DNA of 37,318 nt from Rickettsiales bacterium. Lineage in GTDB: Bacteria > Pseudomonadota > Alphaproteobacteria > Rickettsiales > Rickettsiaceae. The stretch lies in contig NVVL01000050.1 in assembly GCA_002402195.1 (NCBI GenBank), forward strand, positions 1 through 37,318, given 5' to 3'. The notes beneath the pieces are model-generated. The model saw nothing but the letters and a program-made list of their open reading frames with translations, was not told the origin of the DNA and searched no databases. Shown here piece after piece: positions 32,228-37,139 of the stretch (positions are counted from its first letter, which is position 1; each line of letters opens with the position of its first letter). Position numbers and translations under genes: made by a program.

Positions 32228-32287
32228 GATAATATTAATCCTAGATTGGTATAATAATTAATGGTTTTTATAACGTCTTATTAGCCG

Positions 32288-32501
32288 TTAAATAACGTTA
32301 AGCAATCTATTCATTTGGTCAAATCTAACCCCGAAATCGTTAGCTAACCATCTAACGAAATCACGCCCTTCGAAGTCAGTGCTCATAAACCCAAAACAAT
32401 ACTCTCTCAAATCACCTAGAGGTACGCCTTCGCTATATGAATCATTAGCCGAAATCCCTAAAACAATCTTTGTCTACACTAGCTATTTCTTCATCCACCA
32501 T
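32288..32501 (-). pseudogene. Frameshifted small gene (70 aa if one base is removed)
   Basis: ATG 32501 with AAAGGAGAATGGA upstream starts MVDEEIASVDK; after 18 codons it hits a stop. A second frame from about 32470 continues IVLGISANDSYSEGVPLGDL and ends in RFDQMNRLLNVI at TAA 32288-32290. Removing one base near the AAAG at 32468-32471 joins them into one 70-residue protein. Either a sequencing/assembly insertion or a real broken gene. It lies just downstream of the structured RNA cluster. Confidence 0.55.
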
Positions 32502-32526
32502 TCCATTCTCCTTTAATTAATCTAAA

Positions 32527-32889
32527 GTTGATCGTTGTTAGCATGGGCTAAGTTTTCCAACTCAGCAGATTTAGGGTTGCTCTACACAATCCCAGCTAAA
32601 CTACGCTCTCGCCCTAAGTACAGCATTAAACGATCTATCAACCCACTCTGAAGGATGCTCTAGGTGTGCAGGAATCGAACTCGTGTTTACGGTTAATTAG
32701 TCCGCTCCCCGACCGTACCTCCAGTCTACATACACCACCGTATTACCATGGATTACGGCTTAGAGCACCCATCGGAATGGGCTCCAGTGCGTATATGAAG
32801 GGGCTATACCAGGGGCCTCGTGCCGTCTGATAGGTATTAACCTATTGACCTGCGACTTTCTGTCCGATATAGCCACCACATATACACAC
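32527..32889 (-). ncRNA. Cluster of three multi-branched structured RNA domains, novel candidate
   Basis: No ORF lies here, but long stems do. Domain A (32787-32889) is closed by an 11-bp stem (32787-32797 with 32879-32889) and a 7-bp stem GGCTATA/TATAGCC (32802-32808 with 32868-32874), enclosing three hairpins (32814-32824, 32830-32845, 32854-32864), a cloverleaf. Domain B (32653-32770) is closed by a 10-bp stem (32653-32662 with 32761-32770) and has a side arm 32738-32758 and inner stem 32663-32667/32732-32736 over a tRNA T-loop-like GTTCGATTC (32672-32680). Domain C (32527-32642) has a 10-bp stem with a 4-base bulge, plus hairpins at 32538-32551, 32551-32562 (GGAA loop on minus) and 32574-32593. 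The mismatches in the A and B stems are G-U only if the minus strand is transcribed. Confidence 0.75.
32768..32781 (-). other. Hairpin competing with the domain B closing stem
   Basis: CCCAT, CGGA loop, ATGGG (plus strand) is a perfect 5-bp hairpin. Its first three bases are also the outermost three of the domain B closing stem (32761-32770), so the two pairings compete at the end. It may be a spacer between domains A and B or part of a switch. Confidence 0.55.
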
Positions 32890-32909
32890 TGTATTCAGAA
32901 TTCAATTCA

Positions 32910-33077
32910 TTAATCTTCTACTATTTCTTTCTTTACGATATCTAAAACCCCTAGCACTAAAGCGATCGGCATTTCATTATCGTATTTATGGATAGCTTCT
33001 TTAAGTTCATTGCATAATTGCTCTGCTTGTTTGCAGATTCTTTTAGAAGCTAAGTGTGATACGTCAAATGGCCTCAT
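32910..33077 (-). CDS. Hypothetical protein, 55 aa
   Basis: ATG 33077 with AAAGGAGAAGGG seven bases upstream, a strong ribosome binding site, overlapping the previous gene by 14 bases. Helical with Cys residues (SKRICKQAEQLCNELKEAI), ending LVLGVLDIVKKEIVED. It is the last gene before the RNA cluster. Family unknown. Confidence 0.6.
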   Translation of the reverse strand: MRPFDVSHLASKRICKQAEQLCNELKEAIHKYDNEMPIALVLGVLDIVKKEIVED

Positions 33078-33240
33078 TCCCTTCTCCTTTATTTAATAAG
33101 TGCCTTTCGGGCTCATCCCAGATACCAGAACTGTACTGGTATTCCTCGCCAGGATTAATGGCGTGGTTACACTCACAGCAAATATGAGGCTTTCTTGCTT
33201 TACGTGTCTTGGTTGAAAACGCTTTAGGCATTTCACACAT
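33064..33240 (-). CDS. Small Cys-pair protein, probably truncated zinc ribbon
   Basis: 58 residues from ATG 33240 (MCEMPKAFSTKTRKARKPHI), chosen because GGAGGTAATT lies directly before it; a longer frame from 33252 would contain the SD. ARKPHICCECNHAINPGEEY and YSSGIWDEPE match the first half of a phage zinc-ribbon family. The usual second C-x2-C knuckle after the 'GxW' segment is missing and replaced by HLLNKGEGNEAI. A lost C-terminus is likely. Confidence 0.6.
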   Translation of the reverse strand: MCEMPKAFSTKTRKARKPHICCECNHAINPGEEYQYSSGIWDEPERHLLNKGEGNEAI

Positions 33241-33269
33241 AATTACCTCCATTCATTAGTTAAATTCAA

Positions 33270-33464
33270 TCACCAGCGTTTATGGATCGGAACCCCGTCA
33301 CAATCGAAAATAGTTATCTGTACCCGCCCATTATGAGCAGTGACTTGGTTTACTCTGATTGGTAAATGCTCAAGCTCTACCCCATAAAACCATTCAACAG
33401 CTTTTTCAAGAGTTTTAACTTGATGATCGCTTTCTTTGCATACACTCCCTCTGTTACATTCCAT
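33270..33464 (-). CDS. Hypothetical protein, 64 aa
   Basis: 64 residues, ATG 33464 overlapping the previous gene. Cys near the N-terminus, then EKAVEWFYGVELEHLPIRVN and a beta-rich end (VQITIFDCDGVPIHKRW). Family unknown. Part of the leftward operon. Confidence 0.55.
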   Translation of the reverse strand: MECNRGSVCKESDHQVKTLEKAVEWFYGVELEHLPIRVNQVTAHNGRVQITIFDCDGVPIHKRW

Positions 33465-33765
33465 TTCTGTACCACTTTTCAGTTTCTAATGATCTGATTA
33501 GGTTTGATATTTGCTGGTCAGTTAAATCACGAATCCTAGCCATTACTGAAGAATAAGACGATTTGGCCAAATCAACAGGCACCTTTTTAACAGGAAGCTT
33601 TAGTTCAAATAACACCCTGTTCTTTTCGCTTATCTCGGCCCCCGCTATATCCTGAATCCACCCTCGTCTAGCTGGCCAATCAATACCCAATACCTGTATT
33701 TGTGACTTAGTCCAAGCCCCTTTCTTAGTTCTGTTTGCCATGATCCAGACTTTAGTAATCACCAT
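33454..33765 (-). CDS. Hypothetical basic protein, 103 aa
   Basis: 103 residues from ATG 33765 (GAGGTTTAAAAG upstream); ATG 33741 (MANRTKKGAWTKSQIQ) is an alternative. Basic N-terminus, then VLGIDWPARRGWIQDIAGAE and a helical C-terminus. The first part has the look of a small DNA-binding protein, but no family is recognised. Confidence 0.55.
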   Translation of the reverse strand: MVITKVWIMANRTKKGAWTKSQIQVLGIDWPARRGWIQDIAGAEISEKNRVLFELKLPVKKVPVDLAKSSYSSVMARIRDLTDQQISNLIRSLETEKWYRNGM

Positions 33766-33768
33766 CTT

Positions 33769-33861
33769 TTAAACCTCATGATTTGCGTATGTCGTATCTT
33801 CAGGCACAAAGAACCCTAAGCACTCTAAAAAAAGAATGATTAAGGCTATTGTAAATCTCAT
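33769..33861 (-). CDS. 30-aa signal-like or membrane peptide
   Basis: ATG 33861 to TAA 33769-33771. MRFTIALIILFLECLGFFVP is hydrophobic, then a polar tail. Only a weak SD is visible. It ends just before the next gene at operon-like spacing. A small secreted or membrane peptide by composition; existence uncertain. Confidence 0.35.
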   Translation of the reverse strand: MRFTIALIILFLECLGFFVPEDTTYANHEV

Positions 33862-34131
33862 GACTCGCTATAGAGGTCAGTAGAGCTTACATTGCCGATC
33901 CTATGGTATTGATCGGTTGAGGACTTGTTTTAGGGTCTCTACCATGCCCACTTATCACACGCTCCTCACGCCTTATTTGAGCGCTGCTAGCAAGGTTTGT
34001 CACCAATATACTAACTATGCTCGTATTAGACATCGCCACGTGTACAGGCTTTCAATAGCTCCCAGTAACCTGTTTTTGATTAGATTAACCCTGGTGGGTT
34101 GCGATTAATCTATTAAATCGGTTGGGCCAGC
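33862..34131. other. Gene-free stretch with two hairpins
   Basis: About 270 bases with no convincing coding frame on either strand. It contains CCGATC...GATCGG (33895-33916, 6-bp stem, 10-base loop) and AACCC-TGGT-GGGTT (34087-34100, perfect 5-bp stem, 4-base loop). Neither is followed by a T-run. It may be a leader or spacer around the RNA unit that follows. A plus-strand frame at 33917-34108 has no ribosome binding site and no protein-like pattern. Confidence 0.45.
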
Positions 34132-34159
34132 TTGAAAGTGAGATCAGATAGGGTATAAT
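34132..34159 (+). promoter_or_regulatory. Strong sigma70-type plus-strand promoter for a small RNA
   Basis: TTGAAA (34132-34137), 16-base spacer, perfect TATAAT (34154-34159) on the plus strand, within a region where all genes are on the minus strand. Transcription would begin near 34165 and reach the terminator-like stem at 34226, making a ~62-nt RNA. Confidence 0.75.
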
Positions 34160-34164
34160 TCGAG

Positions 34165-34226
34165 GTGCCGCTGTGGGCAGATGATTTTATACGGTCCTAT
34201 TTGCACCACGACCAAGCGGCTTTTTC
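34165..34226 (+). ncRNA. Small structured RNA with intrinsic terminator, C4-antisense-like candidate
   Basis: From the predicted start a GC-rich stem (GCCGCT with AGCGGC) encloses a loop region that contains GGTC/GACC and GGTGC/GCACC pairings, and ends in TTTTTC. Alternative pairings are mutually exclusive. This promoter, short RNA and terminator arrangement in a phage accessory region resembles C4-type antisense RNAs of P1-like phages, which target antirepressor mRNA. I cannot confirm family membership without a covariance search. No plus-strand gene follows, so the target would be in trans. Confidence 0.68.
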
Positions 34227-34271
34227 ATTTACTAATCTAGATCTAATCCTTATCTACTGCAACAATTAGCT

Positions 34272-34355
34272 CTATTTTCTTTTTTCTCCCTCTTTTTTTT
34301 CGCCCTCAGTCTTTTCAGCTTCTAGACCGCAATAGGCGCAAATTATTACAACCAT
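34272..34355 (-). CDS. 27-aa zinc-knuckle-like micro-protein
   Basis: ATG 34355 preceded by a perfect AGGAGG (34361-34366) at five bases. MVVIICAYCGLEAEK has a C-x2-C pair, then a Lys/Glu tail ending in TAG 34272-34274. The perfect SD is the main evidence for a real gene; the CAYCG pair resembles half of a zinc ribbon. Function unknown. Confidence 0.55.
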   Translation of the reverse strand: MVVIICAYCGLEAEKTEGEKKEGEKRK

Positions 34356-34364
34356 CCAATCCTC

Positions 34365-34565
34365 CTATTCAACAACCCATTTAGTCTTAAGCAAATTTTC
34401 ACAGTAGTTAACTTGATTATCAAGATACGTAGGCTTCGCATAAATACAGTTGAGCAGCTTACGTTGAGACTCTAATTTCGTGTTCGCTATTACATTTCCG
34501 CCTACCGCGACAATGACGATGAAGATTAAACCAATGTTTACGAATCCTACTTGTCTTTTATTCAT
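34365..34565 (-). CDS. Single-pass membrane protein, 66 aa
   Basis: 66 residues from ATG 34565 (MNKRQVGFVNIGLIFIVIVA), chosen for its ATGA overlap with the gene upstream. A basic start followed by a hydrophobic helix (to about residue 27), then a polar domain with two Cys (NCIYAKPTYL, YCENLLK), possibly disulfide-bonded outside the cytoplasm. Could be a small envelope protein; the function is unknown. Confidence 0.6.
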   Translation of the reverse strand: MNKRQVGFVNIGLIFIVIVAVGGNVIANTKLESQRKLLNCIYAKPTYLDNQVNYCENLLKTKWVVE

Positions 34566-35128
34566 CTTAGCTTCACCTTCCACACATCTTCTGACGCGCC
34601 AATAATATCTTCCGTTGAATAACCATACCCACAGTCCTCAAGGCCCGCCCCAACGCCATATCCCGACCATCCAATCCAAATGTTATCATCAGGCTGAGTT
34701 AGTCTTATATGCATGTAATAGTTGTCAGTGTCAGCCCAAAAGATTTCTATTTTGTGGCCCTCTAAAATCACCTCTACTACTGTCGTATTGAGCAGGCTTT
34801 CATGGTCTACATAAGAATGCTCTTCCCCGTTATCACCAATCCATTTTGTGTTTGTGTTAGGGTGGCGGGCGATAATTAGCGGGTCAATATCAAAGGTTTC
34901 GCCGTGTAGGTAGACTGACTGGGAAGATTGCTTGTTCATCCCAATATGTACGGGGCCATCCCCAAGGATAACGTGGTGACTTCTTCCTCTCCTTCCTTCA
35001 GGGAAGCTAAACCCAGGCCATTGCCCAGGGGTACTCTTCAAGCCCTCTTCAGTAAATATTGCATCACTTCTTTCTATCACGCGGGCATTGTTGCGGTACG
35101 CATAGCCGCCGTAATCACTGTAAGCCAT
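34562..35128 (-). CDS. Conserved hypothetical phage protein, 188 aa
   Basis: 188 residues. MAYSDYGGYAYRNNARVIER opens it, then PGQWPGFSFPEGRRGRSHHV, an Asp/Thr-rich middle, and EIFWADTDNYYMHIRLTQPD. It resembles an uncharacterised phage protein I have seen in early regions, with a start like 'MAYSDYGG'. Rich in Gly, Tyr and Asp; probably soluble and beta-rich. Function unknown. ATGA overlap with the next gene downstream. Confidence 0.55.
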   Translation of the reverse strand: MAYSDYGGYAYRNNARVIERSDAIFTEEGLKSTPGQWPGFSFPEGRRGRSHHVILGDGPVHIGMNKQSSQSVYLHGETFDIDPLIIARHPNTNTKWIGDNGEEHSYVDHESLLNTTVVEVILEGHKIEIFWADTDNYYMHIRLTQPDDNIWIGWSGYGVGAGLEDCGYGYSTEDIIGASEDVWKVKLR

Positions 35129-35154
35129 CTTTAACTCTCTTATAATTAATTATG

Positions 35155-35229
35155 CTAAACCGTAGTTACTACCACATCGAACCCTAACGCCTCACACAGC
35201 GCTGTTAGTAGCTTCATTGCATCAGTCAT
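35155..35229 (-). CDS. 24-aa micro-protein
   Basis: ATG 35229 follows AAGGAGGTGTT, a near-perfect SD. MTDAMKLLTALCEALGFDVV covers most of the product, which is helical and amphipathic. Small proteins with a similar 'KLLxALCEALGF' pattern are scattered in phage operons. It is supported only by SD strength and pattern. Confidence 0.5.
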   Translation of the reverse strand: MTDAMKLLTALCEALGFDVVVTTV

Positions 35230-35238
35230 AACACCTCC

Positions 35239-35418
35239 TTAATCTGTCTTGGCTAGCTCATGTAGCCTTGTTTGTGAATTTCTCAGAATCAAGAGAATTA
35301 ATTTATAGTCATCATCACTAATACCGTAATTATTGCCAGGCGAAACACCTCTCATTATCGTTACAGCGGTTGATATTTTTGCTAGGTTAGCTGCTAGTAT
35401 ATATTCTTGTTCTGTCAT
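35239..35418 (-). CDS. Hypothetical helical protein, 59 aa
   Basis: ATG 35418 in an ATGA overlap with the gene upstream. MTEQEYILAANLAKISTAVT begins it, then DDDYKLILLILRNSQTRLHE. Helical. The next SD (AAGGAGG) overlaps its stop. Family unknown. Confidence 0.55.
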   Translation of the reverse strand: MTEQEYILAANLAKISTAVTIMRGVSPGNNYGISDDDYKLILLILRNSQTRLHELAKTD

Positions 35419-35681
35419 CTTTTATCCTCTATAGCCAGCAGGCTTTGTATCTTTTCATCAATCTTATTAGCCACCACTTGAGCATCGGCCAACCCCTTTT
35501 CTTTAATATCTCTTAACACGTTAACCTCGGCATTAACTTGATCGGATTCAGGTAACATTTCAAACTCAATTTTTAACGGTTTAGATATCACTATGTGACT
35601 CTCTCTAGAGTATTGAAAATCATCTAATTCAATAATTCTTGTGTACCCATATTTTAGAGCTTTGATTAATATTATTTCCAT
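35415..35681 (-). CDS. Hypothetical protein, 88 aa
   Basis: 88 residues, ATG 35681 sharing a base with the preceding TAA (TAATG). [20 protein letters not shown] begins; a helical Glu/Lys/Asp-rich C-terminus follows. Family unknown. It continues the leftward operon after the hexapeptide-repeat protein. Confidence 0.55.
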   Translation of the reverse strand: MEIILIKALKYGYTRIIELDDFQYSRESHIVISKPLKIEFEMLPESDQVNAEVNVLRDIKEKGLADAQVVANKIDEKIQSLLAIEDKR

Positions 35682-36355
35682 TATTTATCTCCCCTAATTT
35701 CAGAAACCCAAACAGGTGGCTTTTTAAAGCTATCCCTTAACGTTTCAAGCATCCATAATTCTGTAGGCGTCCATTTGTCTTGTTTTAATAGATTAATAAT
35801 TTGCTTTAAAACAGTGATGCAGATTTCTTCGTAGCAGCCTTCGCTAATATCTATACCAAGGCGTTCTTGATAATATTCACGCTGCCATTTTTGCGGTAAA
35901 ACACGGTTGATGTAATGTTTTGCGGGCAATACTGGCATGGATGCGTGAGACCAATATAACGTACCTGTTATTATTAAATAATCGCCCTCGCAGTCCAGGT
36001 ATCCCTCGCAGTACAGGTATCCCTCGCAGTACAGGTATCCCTTGCAGTCCAGGTTTCCCTTGCAGTCCAGGTTTACCTCGCAGTCCAGGTTTCCCTCGCA
36101 GTACAGGTATCCCTTGCAGTCCAGGTATCCCTCGCAGTCCAGGTTTCCCTTGCAGTCCAGGTTTCCCTCGCAGTCCAGGTTTCCCTCGCAGTACAGGTAT
36201 CCCTTGCAGTCCAGGTTTCCTTTAGCGTGCAGCCCGTTAATTTCGGCCCCCACACTGTATGGGACATCACACTTTATAACAGTATCGTCCTCTAACGTGA
36301 TAACGCCTTTTTTATCCCGCAGATCTAAAAGCTCGCCTGTTGTGTTGATTATCAT
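35681..36355 (-). CDS. Cys-containing hexapeptide-repeat (beta-helix-like) protein
   Basis: 224 residues from ATG 36355 ([20 protein letters not shown]), preceded by AAAGGGAAAGGGAA. The longer frame opening at 36388 would start upstream of the predicted transcription start. After a ~45-residue head come 13 copies of (N/Y)L(D/Y)C(E/K)G, one Cys and one Gly per six residues, followed by a ~100-residue helical C-terminal domain ([20 protein letters not shown]). Tandem hexapeptides predict a beta-helix, with a Cys ladder on one face that could bind metal. First gene behind the leftward repressor-controlled promoter. Function unknown. Confidence 0.75.
   Translation of the reverse strand: MIINTTGELLDLRDKKGVITLEDDTVIKCDVPYSVGAEINGLHAKGNLDCKGYLYCEGNLDCEGNLDCKGNLDCEGYLDCKGYLYCEGNLDCEVNLDCKGNLDCKGYLYCEGYLYCEGYLDCEGDYLIITGTLYWSHASMPVLPAKHYINRVLPQKWQREYYQERLGIDISEGCYEEICITVLKQIINLLKQDKWTPTELWMLETLRDSFKKPPVWVSEIRGDK
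35984..36217 (-). repeat. 13 tandem 18-bp repeats coding hexapeptides
   Basis: Thirteen 18-bp units, of types encoding [18 protein letters not shown] and YLDCKG, lie head to tail on the minus strand with only 1-4 differences between units. One unit has Val instead of Gly. The near identity of neighbouring units suggests recent copy-number change by slippage or unequal recombination. The plus-strand frames through it (SPG/STG-rich, collagen-like) are shadows. Confidence 0.92.
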
Positions 36356-36386
36356 TTCCCTTTCCCTTTTGCTTGTTTGTGTAGTC

Positions 36387-36415
36387 AATATAGATTAACT
36401 GTAGGTTAACGTCAA
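36387..36415 (-). promoter_or_regulatory. Leftward repressible promoter of the divergent switch
   Basis: On the minus strand TTGACG (plus coordinates 36410-36415), 17-base spacer, TATATT (36387-36392). The spacer contains operator O1 (36395-36409). RNA would start near 36380, ahead of the hexapeptide-repeat gene at 36355. This is the strongest promoter match of the two in the switch. Confidence 0.82.
36395..36409. promoter_or_regulatory. Operator O1: TTAACTGTAGGTTAA
   Basis: A 15-bp inverted repeat (TTAAC...GTTAA) inside the spacer of the leftward promoter. It matches O2 (36448-36462) at 13 of 15 positions, and the two centres are 53 bp apart, about five helical turns, so a protein bound at both sites would face the same side of DNA. 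Confidence 0.8.
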
Positions 36416-36423
36416 CACTTAAA

Positions 36424-36438
36424 TTAACTTAATATTAA
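36424..36438. promoter_or_regulatory. Possible weaker third operator
   Basis: TTAACTTAATATTAA shares 11 of 15 positions with O2 and keeps the outer TTAA arms. It lies between O1 and O2, roughly midway between the two promoters. It may be a low-affinity site or simply AT-rich background. Confidence 0.4.
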
Positions 36439-36441
36439 TAC

Positions 36442-36470
36442 TTGCACTTAACTATAAGTTAATATATGTT
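36442..36470 (+). promoter_or_regulatory. Rightward repressible promoter of the divergent switch
   Basis: TTGCAC (36442-36447), 17-base spacer, TATGTT (36465-36470). The spacer contains operator O2 (36448-36462). Transcription would start near 36477, close to the AAGGAGACAGT SD of the HTH gene at 36492. Same spacing and operator placement as the leftward promoter. Confidence 0.75.
36448..36462. promoter_or_regulatory. Operator O2: TTAACTATAAGTTAA
   Basis: A 15-bp inverted repeat (TTAACT, three central bases, AGTTAA) in the spacer of the rightward promoter. With O1 the consensus is TTAACTRTARGTTAA with one arm base varying. A bound repressor here would block the promoter of the HTH gene itself, giving autoregulation. 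Confidence 0.82.
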
Positions 36471-36491
36471 TAAGTACATCAAGGAGACAGT

Positions 36492-36728
36492 ATGCGTAAA
36501 TTAGATAAATCAAAAGGCGAACGGCAAACCACTTTAATAGGGTTTAGAGCCAACTACACATTAAAAGATATAGCTAATCAATGCGATGTAAGCACTGTAG
36601 CTATTCATAAAGCGGTAAAAGATATTAACGATGGTGTCAGGCCATCAATCAGTTTGTATGTGGACAAAAAAGACAAGATAATTTATGCGTTTGAGACTGA
36701 TATACGTCCTGTATTCGGGTTTAAATAA
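36492..36728 (+). CDS. Small HTH transcriptional regulator of the divergent switch
   Basis: 78 residues, ATG 36492 after AAGGAGACAGT. The segment TLKDIANQCDVSTVAIHKAV (about residues 23-42) has helix-turn-helix spacing (helix, VS turn, recognition helix). The C-terminal half is a small beta domain (SISLYVDKKDKIIYAFETDI) that may mediate dimerisation. It is first in the rightward operon and immediately next to two operators, so it is the obvious candidate to bind them, Cro-like. Not shown. Confidence 0.78.
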   Translation: MRKLDKSKGERQTTLIGFRANYTLKDIANQCDVSTVAIHKAVKDINDGVRPSISLYVDKKDKIIYAFETDIRPVFGFK

Positions 36729-36752
36729 TTTTTAACTAAAAAGGGAAGAGAG

Positions 36753-37139
36753 ATGAATATTGAAGATTTAACAATAAAACAGGTTAGAGAAATCCAAGGG
36801 TTAACGTCTGGCGGGACGGTTAGTGTGGCAGCCAACAATATTGGAGATATGGTAGGGAGCAAAGTAATAGTGCGCACTTATTCTGCCGGGGTTTGGTTTG
36901 GCACACTATACGCAAAGGACGGGGAGGAGGTTATCTTGCAATCCGCTCGTAGAATGTGGCGATGGTGGGCGGCAGAGTCTATCAGTTTGAGCGCGGTGGC
37001 AATACATGGAATTCGGTGTGATAAAAGTGAGATATGTGAAGAGGTTGGTAAAGTCTGGATGAAAGCTATTGAAATAATCCCATGCGCGCCAGCGTCTGTT
37101 AACTCGATAGAGGGCGCTGAAAATGCAAAAGCCAAATAA
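36753..37139 (+). CDS. Conserved phage protein with YSAGVWFGTL signature
   Basis: 128 residues, ATG 36753 after AAGGGAAGAGAG. The block VIVRTYSAGVWFGTLYAKDG, then RRMWRWWAAESISLSAVAIH and AIEIIPCAP, is a widespread phage family of unknown function (I believe DUF6948; not verified here). In related phages it often precedes a Gly-rich repeat gene, as here. Its end overlaps the next start. It may be a small beta-barrel. Confidence 0.72.
   Translation: MNIEDLTIKQVREIQGLTSGGTVSVAANNIGDMVGSKVIVRTYSAGVWFGTLYAKDGEEVILQSARRMWRWWAAESISLSAVAIHGIRCDKSEICEEVGKVWMKAIEIIPCAPASVNSIEGAENAKAK

Noticed and set aside
32653..32770. Canonical tRNA gene on the minus strand
   Set aside because: The T-loop-like GTTCGATTC is present but the T-stem is mispaired, there are extra bases before the anticodon region and no CCA end; described as tRNA-like only.
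33917..34108. 63-aa plus-strand ORF
   Set aside because: No ribosome binding site, opposite to the local operon, no protein-like pattern.
34165..35620. Ten-base match AGATGATTTT between the small RNA and the mRNA at about 35610
   Set aside because: The mRNA carries the same sense sequence, not the complement, so no antisense pairing is possible; ten bases is also near chance level.
35984..36217. CRISPR-like array
   Set aside because: The units are directly adjacent 18-bp tandem repeats with no spacers and encode a regular hexapeptide; no cas genes.
35920..36398. Plus-strand frames with collagen-like SPG/STG repeats over the hexapeptide gene
   Set aside because: They are shadows of the minus-strand 18-bp repeats; no ribosome binding site, and the minus frame has a clear head and C-terminal domain.
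36878..37135. Minus-strand 85-aa ORF opposite the conserved protein at 36753
   Set aside because: Shadow of a conserved plus-strand gene; no ribosome binding site.
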